DNA of 64,000 nt, from contig NZ_JADBEC010000002.1 in NCBI RefSeq assembly GCF_014873945.1, positions 744,001 to 808,000 on the forward strand, given 5' to 3'. Of this stretch, positions 27,662 through 35,899 are shown piece after piece. The first letter of the stretch is position 1, and each line of letters starts with the position of its first letter. This stretch comes from Rhizobium viscosum (GTDB taxonomy: Bacteria > Pseudomonadota > Alphaproteobacteria > Rhizobiales > Rhizobiaceae). The position numbers and the translations under genes are program-made. The notes under the pieces are model-generated. The model saw nothing but the letters and a program-made list of their open reading frames with translations. It had not been told where the DNA came from and made no database searches.

Positions 27662-29254
27662 TCAATATCCAAGCGCACAACCGTCCTTGCGGTGATCGGA
27701 TGCTCCGAGCACGGTGCCGTTGTCCCAATCGATCCAGATCGCCTGGGCGCCGCCTATTGCCCAATTGGGCGGCTGCACACCGAAACCGCGTTCCCTAAAG
27801 ACCTCGCCGACTTTCAGGCGAAGGCTCTCTTCCATCTCCACCTTTGCGGTTCCCGGTAGGGGAAACAGGCGCGGCAGTTCGATCGCTGCCTGCATGTCCA
27901 TACCGTAGTCGAACAGCTTCGACAGAAACTGAGCGTGGCCCATGGCCTGGTAGTGTCCTCCCATGACGCCGAAGGACAGGAAGGTCTTGCCGTCTCTCGT
28001 CACCATGCCCGGGATGATCGTGTGCATCGGCCTCTTGCGGGGACCGATCGCGTTCGGATGCCCCTCCTCCAGAACGAAGCTTTGGCCGCGATTGTGGAAA
28101 AGCACGCCCGACTTCGGAGTCATCAGGCCACTGCCATAGGAATGAAAGATCGAGTTGATAAAGCTTACGCAATTGCGATCCTTATCGACGACCGAAATAT
28201 AGACCGTGTCGGCATGCGCGACCCCGCTGATCGTCGTTTTGGCGTCGACAGGCCGCCCGAGGTCGATCTTCGAGGCGAGGTCGTCGGCAAGCGCATCCGA
28301 CAGCAGGAAGTCGGTCGGCACGCCCGATGACCAAGGATCGGCAAGCCACCTGTCACGAGCCGCATAGGCAAGCCGCGTCGCTTCGACTTCTCTGATGAGG
28401 TTATCGGCGCCCAGCGGATCTCCCGCGGGTTTGTGCCGCTCCAGAATTTTAAGGATCATCAACGCAATGAGGCCCTGTCCGTTCGGCGGGCATTCGTGCA
28501 CGGTCCAGCCGCGATAATCCGCGCTGATCGGCGTGACATATTCACCCGCGGCCTCGGCGAAATCCTGTTTCGTGTGGAGGCCTCCCTTTGCAGTGAGGTA
28601 GGAGACCATTTCCTCGGCAACTGCGCCGCGGTAGAAGGCGTCGCGGCCCTCCCGGCCGATCGCTTCGAGCGTGTCGGCAAGTTCCGGCTGATACTGCACG
28701 GATCCGACCGGCGGCGTGTCGTCGGCAGCAAGAAATGTACGGCGCGTCGAAGGCTCCCGTATAAGCATGGCCTTCTGATGCGAAATGTCCGACGCAACGC
28801 GTGGCGTGATGCCGTATCCGTCCCGCGCAAGCGCGATCGCCTGCGAAAGAATGTCGGACATCGGCATGCGGCCGTGGTCGGCAACAAGGCGTGTCCAGGC
28901 ATCGACGGCGCCCGGAATGGTGACGGCGTGCGGGGAAGAACGATCGATCGCCGTAATGCCTTCTTGCCTGTACCACGACAGGTCGGCCGCCGCCGGCGTG
29001 CGGCCGGAACCGTTGAAGGCAATCATCCTGTCGCCCCCGTTTGCCGCCAGCAGAGCAAAGCAATCGCCCCCGATACCCGTCGATCCGGCTTCGACTACGC
29101 ATTGAACGGCGCAGGCCGCTACCGCCGCGTCGATTGCCGCACCTCCTGCCTTGAGGATTTCAATCGCCGCCAGCGTCGCTAAAGGGTGAGAGGTGGCAGC
29201 CATACCGTTGCGCCCGACGGCGAGTGAACGTCCAGGATGTTCGAAGTTCCGCAT
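27662..29254 (-). CDS. Gamma-glutamyltransferase family protein
   Basis: A 530-residue Ntn-hydrolase of the gamma-glutamyltransferase family. Family members self-cleave before a Thr to form two subunits; here the probable cleavage point is the HADTVYISVVDKDRNCVSFINS region near residue 345. The N-terminal AATSHPLATLAAIEILKAGGAAIDAAVAA is characteristic. No signal peptide is seen, so it should be cytoplasmic. In this context it may hydrolyse gamma-glutamyl-GABA or another gamma-glutamylated amine to release GABA. This is inference from the flanking gabT and aminotransferase genes. Related acylases with other substrates exist. Confidence 0.85.
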   Translation of the reverse strand: MRNFEHPGRSLAVGRNGMAATSHPLATLAAIEILKAGGAAIDAAVAACAVQCVVEAGSTGIGGDCFALLAANGGDRMIAFNGSGRTPAAADLSWYRQEGITAIDRSSPHAVTIPGAVDAWTRLVADHGRMPMSDILSQAIALARDGYGITPRVASDISHQKAMLIREPSTRRTFLAADDTPPVGSVQYQPELADTLEAIGREGRDAFYRGAVAEEMVSYLTAKGGLHTKQDFAEAAGEYVTPISADYRGWTVHECPPNGQGLIALMILKILERHKPAGDPLGADNLIREVEATRLAYAARDRWLADPWSSGVPTDFLLSDALADDLASKIDLGRPVDAKTTISGVAHADTVYISVVDKDRNCVSFINSIFHSYGSGLMTPKSGVLFHNRGQSFVLEEGHPNAIGPRKRPMHTIIPGMVTRDGKTFLSFGVMGGHYQAMGHAQFLSKLFDYGMDMQAAIELPRLFPLPGTAKVEMEESLRLKVGEVFRERGFGVQPPNWAIGGAQAIWIDWDNGTVLGASDHRKDGCALGY

Positions 29255-29265
29255 ATTGTCCCCCG

Positions 29266-30648
29266 TCAGATGAGATTGCTGGTCTTTGCCCAGTCATATG
29301 TTTCATCGAGCGCTTTGGTCGAGCGATCGAACATCTCGTCAATTTCCGGCTCGGTCATGATGAGCGGCGGGCAGAAGGAGAAGTTGTCGCCAAGCGCGCG
29401 GGTGATGACGCCGTGCGCCTGGGCACGCTTGCCGGCATGGATCGCAACGCCATCGCCGGGTTTGAAAGCTTCCTTGGTGGCCTTGTTGCGAACAAGTTCC
29501 AGCGTGCCGATCATGCCGCGGCCACGCACGTCGCCGACCAGAGGGTGTTCCCGAAGCGCATTCAGTCGTCGTTGAAACAAGGGCACGACAGACCGGACAT
29601 GACCCAATATGTCTCGCTCTTCGTAAATCTTCAGCGTTTCCAGAGCGACGGCGGTCGCAACCGGATGGCCGCTATAGGTGAAGCCATGTCCGAAGGTGCC
29701 GATCTTCTGGCTTTCGGCGACAACCGCCTCATGCAGCTTGGCATTGATCATAAGAGCCGAGATCGGCTGATAGGCTGCCGACAACTGCTTGGCCATGGTG
29801 ATGATATCGGGCTTCATACCGAAGCTCTCGGAACCGAACATGGTTCCCAGCCGGCCAAAGCCGCAGATCACCTCGTCGGCGATCAGCAGGATGTCGTAGC
29901 GGGCAAGGATGGCCTGAATCTTTTCGTAATAGGTCGGCGGCGGAACTATGCAGCCGCCCGACGCCATCAGGGGTTCGGCGAAAAAGGCGCCGATCGTTTC
30001 GGGACCTTCCTCCAGGATGAGCCGCTCAAGCGAGGCGGCGCAACGGGAGGCGAATTCCTCCTCCGTTTCCCCTTCGTGACCGTATCGATAGAATTCAGGG
30101 CAATCGGTGTGCAGGATCCGGTCGATCGGCAGGTCGAAGTCCCGGTGATTGTTGGGAAGACCCGTCAGGCTTGCGGACGCGATCGTGACGCCATGATAGG
30201 CCCTGTTCCGCGAGATAATCTTCTTCTTCTCCGGCTTGCCGATCGCATTGTGATAATACCACACCAGCTTCATCGCGGTGTCGTTGGCTTCCGAACCCGA
30301 ATTGGCGAAAAACACTTTCGACATGGGCACAGGCGAGAGCTTGATCAGGCGCTCGGCCAGTTCGATCGCCGTCTCATGCGACTTGCCCCCGAAGCTGTGA
30401 TAGAAGGGCAATTCCTTCATCTGCCGATAAGCTGCCTCGACAAGGCGCGGCTCGCTGAAACCGAGGGACGCACAAAACAAACCACCCAGCGCCTCGATAT
30501 ACCTGTTGCCATCATTATCGATGACATAGACACCCTCCCCTTTGGCGATGACCATCGGGCCATTCTCCAGGTGCTGCGAGGCATTCGTGTATGGATGAAG
30601 CACAAAGGCAGTATCGCGTGCTTCAAGTGAATTCAGCAGAGCCGTCAC
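29266..30648 (-). CDS. Class-III aminotransferase (omega-amino acid/polyamine:pyruvate type)
   Basis: A 460-residue PLP enzyme resembling SpuC and omega-amino acid:pyruvate aminotransferases. The segments FFANSGSEANDTAMKLVWYY, SRNRAYHGVTIASASLTGLP, LLIADEVICGFGRLG and the Lys in DIITMAKQLSAAYQP fit the class. It probably removes an amino group from putrescine, a related diamine or beta-alanine-like compound, feeding an aldehyde to the GABA steps downstream. The start is a GTG with GGAGA upstream. A stable hairpin in the leader at 30697-30716 separates it from the binding-protein gene. Confidence 0.88.
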   Translation of the reverse strand: MTALLNSLEARDTAFVLHPYTNASQHLENGPMVIAKGEGVYVIDNDGNRYIEALGGLFCASLGFSEPRLVEAAYRQMKELPFYHSFGGKSHETAIELAERLIKLSPVPMSKVFFANSGSEANDTAMKLVWYYHNAIGKPEKKKIISRNRAYHGVTIASASLTGLPNNHRDFDLPIDRILHTDCPEFYRYGHEGETEEEFASRCAASLERLILEEGPETIGAFFAEPLMASGGCIVPPPTYYEKIQAILARYDILLIADEVICGFGRLGTMFGSESFGMKPDIITMAKQLSAAYQPISALMINAKLHEAVVAESQKIGTFGHGFTYSGHPVATAVALETLKIYEERDILGHVRSVVPLFQRRLNALREHPLVGDVRGRGMIGTLELVRNKATKEAFKPGDGVAIHAGKRAQAHGVITRALGDNFSFCPPLIMTEPEIDEMFDRSTKALDETYDWAKTSNLI

Positions 30649-30696
30649 GTCGATTTCTCCATCGATCGTTCAAAGCGCAGACGCGCATTCGGTCGA

Positions 30697-30716
30697 CCCG
30701 GCAATCTCCTGCCGGG
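30697..30716 (-). repeat. Intercistronic hairpin after the binding-protein gene
   Basis: CCCGGCA and TGCCGGG form a perfect 7-bp stem with a six-base loop, between the ABC binding-protein stop and the aminotransferase start. There is no U-tract. Such hairpins commonly protect the binding-protein mRNA so that it is made in excess over the downstream genes. Confidence 0.55.
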
Positions 30717-30745
30717 CCGGTGTCGTGGTCACTGTGTACCGGGGG

Positions 30746-31579
30746 CTAGTTGACGCTCGCCTTGATCCACTTCTGGGCAAGCTTGTCGATCGTGCCATCG
30801 GCCTTTGCAGCGTCGATCGCCGTGTCGAACATCGTCTTCAACGCCGTGTCGTCCTTTCGCAAACCGACACCGATGCCTTGGCCAAAGACGCCACCGGTGA
30901 ATGTCGGGCCGGCGAGCATGTAGTCCTTGAAATCAGCCTTCCCGAGCGTCGCGATCAAAGCCGTCTTCTGGGCCATGACGGCGTCGATACGTCCGGCCTG
31001 AAGGTCGAGATCGTGCTGTTCGGTCGTCTTGTACTCGCGTGTCGTCACGGTATCCTTCAGATACTTGTCGAGGAATGCGACGTTTGCGGTCGACACCTGG
31101 GCTCCGACGCTGGTGCCCTTGATGGCTTCACGCACCGGCTTCAAGGCGGCATCGACAGCAGCGGCATCGCCGTTCAGGTCGACGGTCGTGCCCGTTCCCG
31201 GCAGCTTCGCCAGCGGACCGTCCTTCTGCACCATGAATGTCGCAGCCGTAGACGCATACGGCTTGCTGAAGGAGATCACATCAAGACGCTTCGGCGTGAT
31301 GATCATCGATGCCATGATCGCATCGAATTTCTTCGCATTGAGCGAAGGGATCAATCCGTCCCAGTCCTGGGCGACGATCGTGCATTTGACCTTCATTCGG
31401 GCGCAAAGGTCGTTGGCGAGATCGATCTCGAGGCCTGCCAGCTTGCCGTCGGGGCCTGTGAAGTTCCACGGCTCATACGCCCCTTCCGTCGCGATGGTGA
31501 TCTCTTTGGGCGCCGACTGCGCATGGGCGCCAGTTGCCGCAAGCAGCATTGCGGCTGCGATGATTTTCATTTTTTTCAT
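30746..31579 (-). CDS. Amino-acid type ABC transporter substrate-binding protein
   Basis: A periplasmic binding protein of about 277 residues from the HisJ/ArgT/GlnH family. After a signal peptide (MKKMKIIAAAMLLAATGAHA) come EITIATEGAYEPWNF, GLEIDLANDLCARMKVKC and DGLIPSLNAKKFDAIMASM, all typical for polar amino-acid binding. The start at 31579 gives good spacing from AGGGG; an in-frame ATG at 31585 is too close. It lies on the opposite strand from its probable permeases and ATPase (33650-35897). Given the ureohydrolase next to it, arginine, agmatine or guanidinobutyrate are likely ligands; this is inferred. Confidence 0.9.
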   Translation of the reverse strand: MKKMKIIAAAMLLAATGAHAQSAPKEITIATEGAYEPWNFTGPDGKLAGLEIDLANDLCARMKVKCTIVAQDWDGLIPSLNAKKFDAIMASMIITPKRLDVISFSKPYASTAATFMVQKDGPLAKLPGTGTTVDLNGDAAAVDAALKPVREAIKGTSVGAQVSTANVAFLDKYLKDTVTTREYKTTEQHDLDLQAGRIDAVMAQKTALIATLGKADFKDYMLAGPTFTGGVFGQGIGVGLRKDDTALKTMFDTAIDAAKADGTIDKLAQKWIKASVN

Positions 31580-31639
31580 TGTCATTCCCCTTTGTTTGGC
31601 CTCGCACAGACGCTCGGCGGTTGAATTTTCAAATGTCGT

Positions 31640-32701
31640 TCAGACCCTTCCCCTTGAGGTTTTGCGGATCCTGAAAGCCTCGGCCGCCAGGCAGAGCAGC
31701 TCGAACAGGACTTGCGCGGCAATTTGCGCAGTATTCGTCGAGGGATCGTATTGCGGCGCGATCTCCACCACATCGCCGCCGATGATATCGAGGCCCTTGA
31801 GGCCGCGAAGAATTCCGAGCGCCTGTGCCGACGTCAGACCGCCCACCTCCGGTGTTCCGGTCCCCGGAGCAAAGGCCGGGTCGAGCGAATCGACATCGAA
31901 ACTGACATAGGTCGGACCGTCGCCGACAATTTCGCGCGCCTTGGCGATCACGGCCTTCAGGCCCATTTCATCCACTTCTTCGGCATGGATGACCGTCATT
32001 CCCGAAGCGAAGGAAAATTCCCAAAGATACTCGGAATTACCGCGAATGCCGATCTGAATCGTGTGCCGGGGATCAAGAACGCCATCCAGAACGGCTTGCC
32101 GGAACGGGCCACCGTGGTGGAACTTGCAGCCTTCGAACGAGCCGCCCGTATCGCAATGGGCGTCGATATGGATCATGCCGACAGGCCTGTCGCGCCCGAT
32201 GGCGCGCAAGATCGGCAACCCCATCGAATGATCGCCCCCGACCGAAAGCGGCACCACTCCGGCATCGACGATCGAGGATATGAAACGCTCGATATCCTGA
32301 TGTGACGAGGCGAGATCGAAGCGACTTCGGAACGGCACATCGCCGACGTCTGCAACGCGCACATGAGCGGTCGGCACGGCCTTTAACACATGTTCGTAGG
32401 GGCCGACCCGTTCGACGTTGCGAACTGCCCTGGGGCCGAACCGCGCACCCGGGCGGTTGGTCACGCCGAGGTCCATCGGGACACCCAGAAGCGCTACGTC
32501 CAGACCTTCGAACGTCGGCGCCAGGTCGGGACGATAGGGCGCGCGCAGCAGCGAGGACAACCCGCAATAGGGCGCCTGCCGGCTGTCGCCTTCACCAAAG
32601 ACGAGCTTGGCTACCTGAGCGAACTCCGGATCGAAGACCTCTCCGCCGGACGCGCCGGCGAAGCGGGCGCGAAGCGCATCTAACTCTAGAATTTGCGTCA
32701 T
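31640..32701 (-). CDS. Ureohydrolase (agmatinase/guanidinobutyrase family)
   Basis: A 353-residue manganese ureohydrolase. The metal-binding motifs are complete: GGDHSMG, HIDAHCDTGG and SFDVDSLDPAFAPGTGTPE. The family hydrolyses agmatine, guanidinobutyrate or guanidinopropionate to an amine and urea. It leads the minus-strand series that continues with a transporter protein and enzymes ending at GabT and GabD. Guanidinobutyrate (to GABA) or agmatine (to putrescine) both fit. It is somewhat longer than E. coli agmatinase. GGGAGGG precedes the ATG. It is divergent from a GntR regulator. Confidence 0.9.
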   Translation of the reverse strand: MTQILELDALRARFAGASGGEVFDPEFAQVAKLVFGEGDSRQAPYCGLSSLLRAPYRPDLAPTFEGLDVALLGVPMDLGVTNRPGARFGPRAVRNVERVGPYEHVLKAVPTAHVRVADVGDVPFRSRFDLASSHQDIERFISSIVDAGVVPLSVGGDHSMGLPILRAIGRDRPVGMIHIDAHCDTGGSFEGCKFHHGGPFRQAVLDGVLDPRHTIQIGIRGNSEYLWEFSFASGMTVIHAEEVDEMGLKAVIAKAREIVGDGPTYVSFDVDSLDPAFAPGTGTPEVGGLTSAQALGILRGLKGLDIIGGDVVEIAPQYDPSTNTAQIAAQVLFELLCLAAEAFRIRKTSRGRV

Positions 32702-32798
32702 TTATCCCTCCCGGTATCGGGCGTCCAACACTCGAAAGAGCACCTTGTTTTTCTTCCAGTCGAAACCGGAAAAGACGATTGATCGCTGTGCTCAGTGT

Positions 32799-32806
32799 TG
32801 TATACA
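32799..32806. promoter_or_regulatory. Candidate GntR operator
   Basis: The perfect palindrome TGTATACA, followed by an AT-rich segment and GTAC, lies in the divergent region between the ureohydrolase gene and the GntR-type regulator gene. GntR proteins of the FCD subgroup often bind T-GTATAC-A cores, so this is a natural site for autoregulation and control of the ureohydrolase operon. Confidence 0.45.
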
Positions 32807-32915
32807 TATTTGTACTCGATTGTGGATGCAAGCTTGAAATTCGAGACTTGACTTGCTGATGCAGACCGGAGAGCAAGCGACAGAAAGCTTCGCCAGTGGT
32901 GGGGAGGAATGAGAG

Positions 32916-33626
32916 GTGACGGTGTCCGCAAAAGATAAAGAACTCAAAGTCTCCCTGCGGGAGGCGACTTACAATCAGTTGAAGGATCTGATCCTCAACG
33001 GTCAGCTTCGCCCTTCGGAGCGCTTGTCAGAAAATGGATTGGCCAAACGCTTCGGCGTAAGCCGGACCCCACTTCGGGAGGCCTTGATGAAGCTGGAAGA
33101 GGAAGGCCTGATCACTGGTCAGCGCAATCTTGGCTATACCGTCGCCGATCTCGATATAACCGGCTTCTGCAATCTCCTCGTCGTGCGGGAGGCGCTCGAC
33201 GTGTGCGCCGCCAAGCTCGCTTGCGAAAAAGCAACGGAAGAGGATTTAGAACGGCTGCGGGGCGTCATCGACCAGATGGTCGCGTTGAAAGATACCGACA
33301 ATCTCACCCCTTCGGCGGCAGCCGAGAACCTGCATCTCGGCCTCTACATCCATCGTGTCATCGCTGAGGCGACGAAGAACGAAGCCCTCGTTCGAGCAAC
33401 GGACCAGATCTATCAGCAGCTTCGACTGGCCCTCTGGCTCGAAGTTCTCTGGGTCGATCTCGAGCATACCGACCTCGACGAACATCGGGCTATCGCGGAC
33501 GCCATCATCGCCCGCGACCTGGAGGCCGCCGCCCAAGCGGCCAGCGCACACGTACAGAGCTCTCTCAAGAACATGTCGAAACTTGAGCGGATCTGGCAGC
33601 ACCGGCGATTGTCCGGACTGGCCTGA
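32916..33626 (+). CDS. GntR family regulator (FCD subgroup)
   Basis: A 236-residue regulator with a winged helix at about residues 10-78 (TYNQLKDLILNGQLRPSERLSENGLAKRF then SRTPLREALMKLEEEGLI) and an all-helical FCD sensor domain after it. The FCD domain usually binds an organic acid with a metal ion. The GTG start at 32916 has GGAGGA nine bases upstream. It is divergent from the ureohydrolase gene and directly precedes the permease genes, so it probably controls both transcripts. Confidence 0.88.
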   Translation: MTVSAKDKELKVSLREATYNQLKDLILNGQLRPSERLSENGLAKRFGVSRTPLREALMKLEEEGLITGQRNLGYTVADLDITGFCNLLVVREALDVCAAKLACEKATEEDLERLRGVIDQMVALKDTDNLTPSAAAENLHLGLYIHRVIAEATKNEALVRATDQIYQQLRLALWLEVLWVDLEHTDLDEHRAIADAIIARDLEAAAQAASAHVQSSLKNMSKLERIWQHRRLSGLA

Positions 33627-33649
33627 ACTAAAAAGAACAAGGGGAACCA

Positions 33650-34375
33650 ATGGATGCAATCAAGAACTATGTCGAGCTCGTCGGGTTCGGACAGGAAGGA
33701 TGGGGCGGCCTTCTGCTCTCGGCGATGATGATGACGATTGCCGTATCTGTCAGCGGTTTTCTGACCGGATCGGTCCTCGGCACGATCGTGGCCAGTATGA
33801 AACTTTCGTCAATCGGGCCGCTACGCTGGATCGGCGGCTCCTATACGACCGTGCTTCGCGGCGTGCCCGATCTTCTCGTGGTCTATCTCTTCTATTTCGG
33901 CGGAGGTGCGTTTCTAAGTTATATCGGCGCTTTCGCAGGCTACGACGGCTATATCGGCATGCCGGCCTTCCTGACCGGTACTGTTGCTCTCGGTGTCGTT
34001 TCGGCTGCCTACCAGGCCGAAGTCTTGCGCGGCGCCTATCGCGCGGTTTCGCGGGGAGAACTTGAGGCGGCGGATTCGGTCGGCATGCGGCCATGGCGGA
34101 AATTCCGCCGCATCGTCGTCCCGCTTGTGCTGCGTTATGCCACCCCTGGGCTTGGCAACACCTGGCAACTGGTGCTGAAGGAATCGGCGCTGATATCCGT
34201 GACCGGTCTCGTCGAAATCCTGCGTCAATCACAGATCGCCGCCGGCTCGACACGCAAGCCGTTCGAATTCTACCTTACGGCACTCGTCCTTTATCTGGTG
34301 ATTACATGGGCTTCCTCGCTCCTATTCGGGCGACTGGAGAACCGAGCCATGCGTGGTTTCAGGAGGGCAGCCTGA
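33650..34375 (+). CDS. Amino-acid type ABC transporter permease (HisQ-like)
   Basis: A 241-residue membrane protein of the HisM/HisQ permease family with about five hydrophobic segments. The ATPase-contact loop GELEAADSVGMRPWRKFRRIV lies near residue 130, and RGVPDLLVVYLFYF near residue 65 is conserved in the family. It shares its stop with the next permease start by one base and so is co-translated. It belongs to the importer that also uses the binding protein at 30746-31579. Confidence 0.9.
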   Translation: MDAIKNYVELVGFGQEGWGGLLLSAMMMTIAVSVSGFLTGSVLGTIVASMKLSSIGPLRWIGGSYTTVLRGVPDLLVVYLFYFGGGAFLSYIGAFAGYDGYIGMPAFLTGTVALGVVSAAYQAEVLRGAYRAVSRGELEAADSVGMRPWRKFRRIVVPLVLRYATPGLGNTWQLVLKESALISVTGLVEILRQSQIAAGSTRKPFEFYLTALVLYLVITWASSLLFGRLENRAMRGFRRAA

Positions 34376-35079
34376 TGGATTTCACCTTTATTTTCGAGAC
34401 GTTCGAGACACTTGTTGGAGGATTGCCACTCACTTTAAGCATGGCGGCGATTTCTATCTCGGCCGGCACGATTCTCGCCATTTCGCTCGCCGTCTTTGCC
34501 GTTTTCGGCGGCTCAACCGGCAAAGCCTTCGCCAGCGGTTACGTCTTCGTATTCCGCGGTTCGCCTCTCCTGGTCCAGATATTCCTCATCTACTACGGAC
34601 TGGGGCAATTTCGTCCCGCTCTACAGGCATGGGGTCTGTGGCCGATCCTGCGCGAACCCTATTGGTGCGCTGTCATCGCCCTGACGCTCAATACGACGGC
34701 ATATTCCGGCGAGATTTTCCGTGGAGCGCTTCAATCTGTTCCAGCCCAACAGGTGGAAGCCGCGCGCGCCTGCGGAATGTCCGGCCTCCTGCTTTTCTGG
34801 CGCATAATATTCCCGATCGCACTCCGCCAGGCACTCCCCGGCTACGGCAACGAAGTCGCGCTGATGGTCAAGGCGACGGCGCTCGCCTCCGTGATCACGA
34901 TCATGGAAGTGACCGGATCGGCTGGCAAACTGATTGCCGACAGTTTCAGGGCATTTGAAGTCTTTTGCGTCGCCGGCGCGATTTATCTGGCAATCAACCT
35001 GATACTCACGCACCTCGTCGCGATGCTCGAGTACAGGCTTTCACCGCATCTGCGCCTGCAACCGGCACAAGCCGCATAA
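34375..35079 (+). CDS. Amino-acid type ABC transporter permease (HisM-like)
   Basis: A 234-residue permease of the same family. It has the conserved FRGSPLLVQIFLIYYGLGQF near residue 60 and the EAA-type loop QVEAARACGMSGLLLFWRII near residue 130. The start ATG overlaps the preceding stop by one base (TGATG), and AGGAGG lies just upstream. It pairs with the other permease to form the membrane channel. Confidence 0.9.
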   Translation: MDFTFIFETFETLVGGLPLTLSMAAISISAGTILAISLAVFAVFGGSTGKAFASGYVFVFRGSPLLVQIFLIYYGLGQFRPALQAWGLWPILREPYWCAVIALTLNTTAYSGEIFRGALQSVPAQQVEAARACGMSGLLLFWRIIFPIALRQALPGYGNEVALMVKATALASVITIMEVTGSAGKLIADSFRAFEVFCVAGAIYLAINLILTHLVAMLEYRLSPHLRLQPAQAA

Positions 35080-35090
35080 AGGAGGGAACA

Positions 35091-35897
35091 ATGTCCAGCG
35101 CAAAGTTGAACCCCATCACCGTAGGGGAAAAGGACGTCGCCGCTGTTTCGGTGCGGAACCTCCACAAGTCGTTTGGCCCGGTCGAGGTCCTCAAGGGCAT
35201 TGATCTGGAAGCGCGGGAGGGCGACGTCATATCGATTCTCGGCTCGTCAGGCTCCGGAAAATCGACGATGCTTCGTTGCGTGAACATGCTTGAGACGCCC
35301 GACAGCGGCGACATAGCGATTGCCGGCGAAACCATCAGGATGAAAATGCGGGGAGACAAGGCAGCGCCCGCAGACAGGCGGCAGGTGGACCGCATCAGGC
35401 AGCATGTCAGCATGGTTTTCCAGAATTTCAATCTCTGGTCACACATGACCATCCTCGAGAATGTGATCGAGGCGCCAATCCACGTGCAGGGCCGCGACCG
35501 CGCCGAATGCCTCGCCGAGGCGGAAGCTCTGCTCGAAAGGGTGGGGATTGCAGACAAGCGGCATGCCTATCCGAGTCACTTGTCCGGCGGGCAGCAGCAG
35601 CGCGCCGCAATCGCCCGTGCTCTTGCTCAGCGTCCAAGGGTGATGTTGTTCGACGAGCCGACTTCTGCGCTCGATCCCGAACTCGTCGGCGAAGTCTTGA
35701 AGGTCATGCGCTCGCTTGCCGAAGAAGGACGGACCATGCTTGTTGTGACGCATGAAATGGCTTTCGCGCGCGAGGTCTCCAATAAAGTCGTTTTTCTCCA
35801 CAAGGGGCAAATCGAAGAAGAAGGCAAACCCGGGCAGATGTTTGCATCTCCGAAATCCTTGCGATTCACTCAGTTTTTAGCCGCCGAACGACGTTAG
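35091..35897 (+). CDS. Amino-acid type ABC transporter ATP-binding protein (HisP/GlnQ-like)
   Basis: A 268-residue ABC ATPase. It has Walker A GSSGSGKST, Q-loop MVFQNFNLW, signature LSGGQQQR, Walker B VMLFDEPTSALDP and the switch His in VVTHEM. The N-terminus is about 20 residues longer than typical HisP. AAAGGAGGG precedes the ATG at 35091. It completes the importer with the two upstream permeases. Its end converges on the acyl-CoA transferase gene with only two bases between. Confidence 0.93.
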   Translation: MSSAKLNPITVGEKDVAAVSVRNLHKSFGPVEVLKGIDLEAREGDVISILGSSGSGKSTMLRCVNMLETPDSGDIAIAGETIRMKMRGDKAAPADRRQVDRIRQHVSMVFQNFNLWSHMTILENVIEAPIHVQGRDRAECLAEAEALLERVGIADKRHAYPSHLSGGQQQRAAIARALAQRPRVMLFDEPTSALDPELVGEVLKVMRSLAEEGRTMLVVTHEMAFAREVSNKVVFLHKGQIEEEGKPGQMFASPKSLRFTQFLAAERR

Positions 35898-35899
35898 GA

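Noticed and set aside
29224..30630. A 468-residue plus-strand open frame
   Set aside because: Antisense shadow of the class-III aminotransferase gene.
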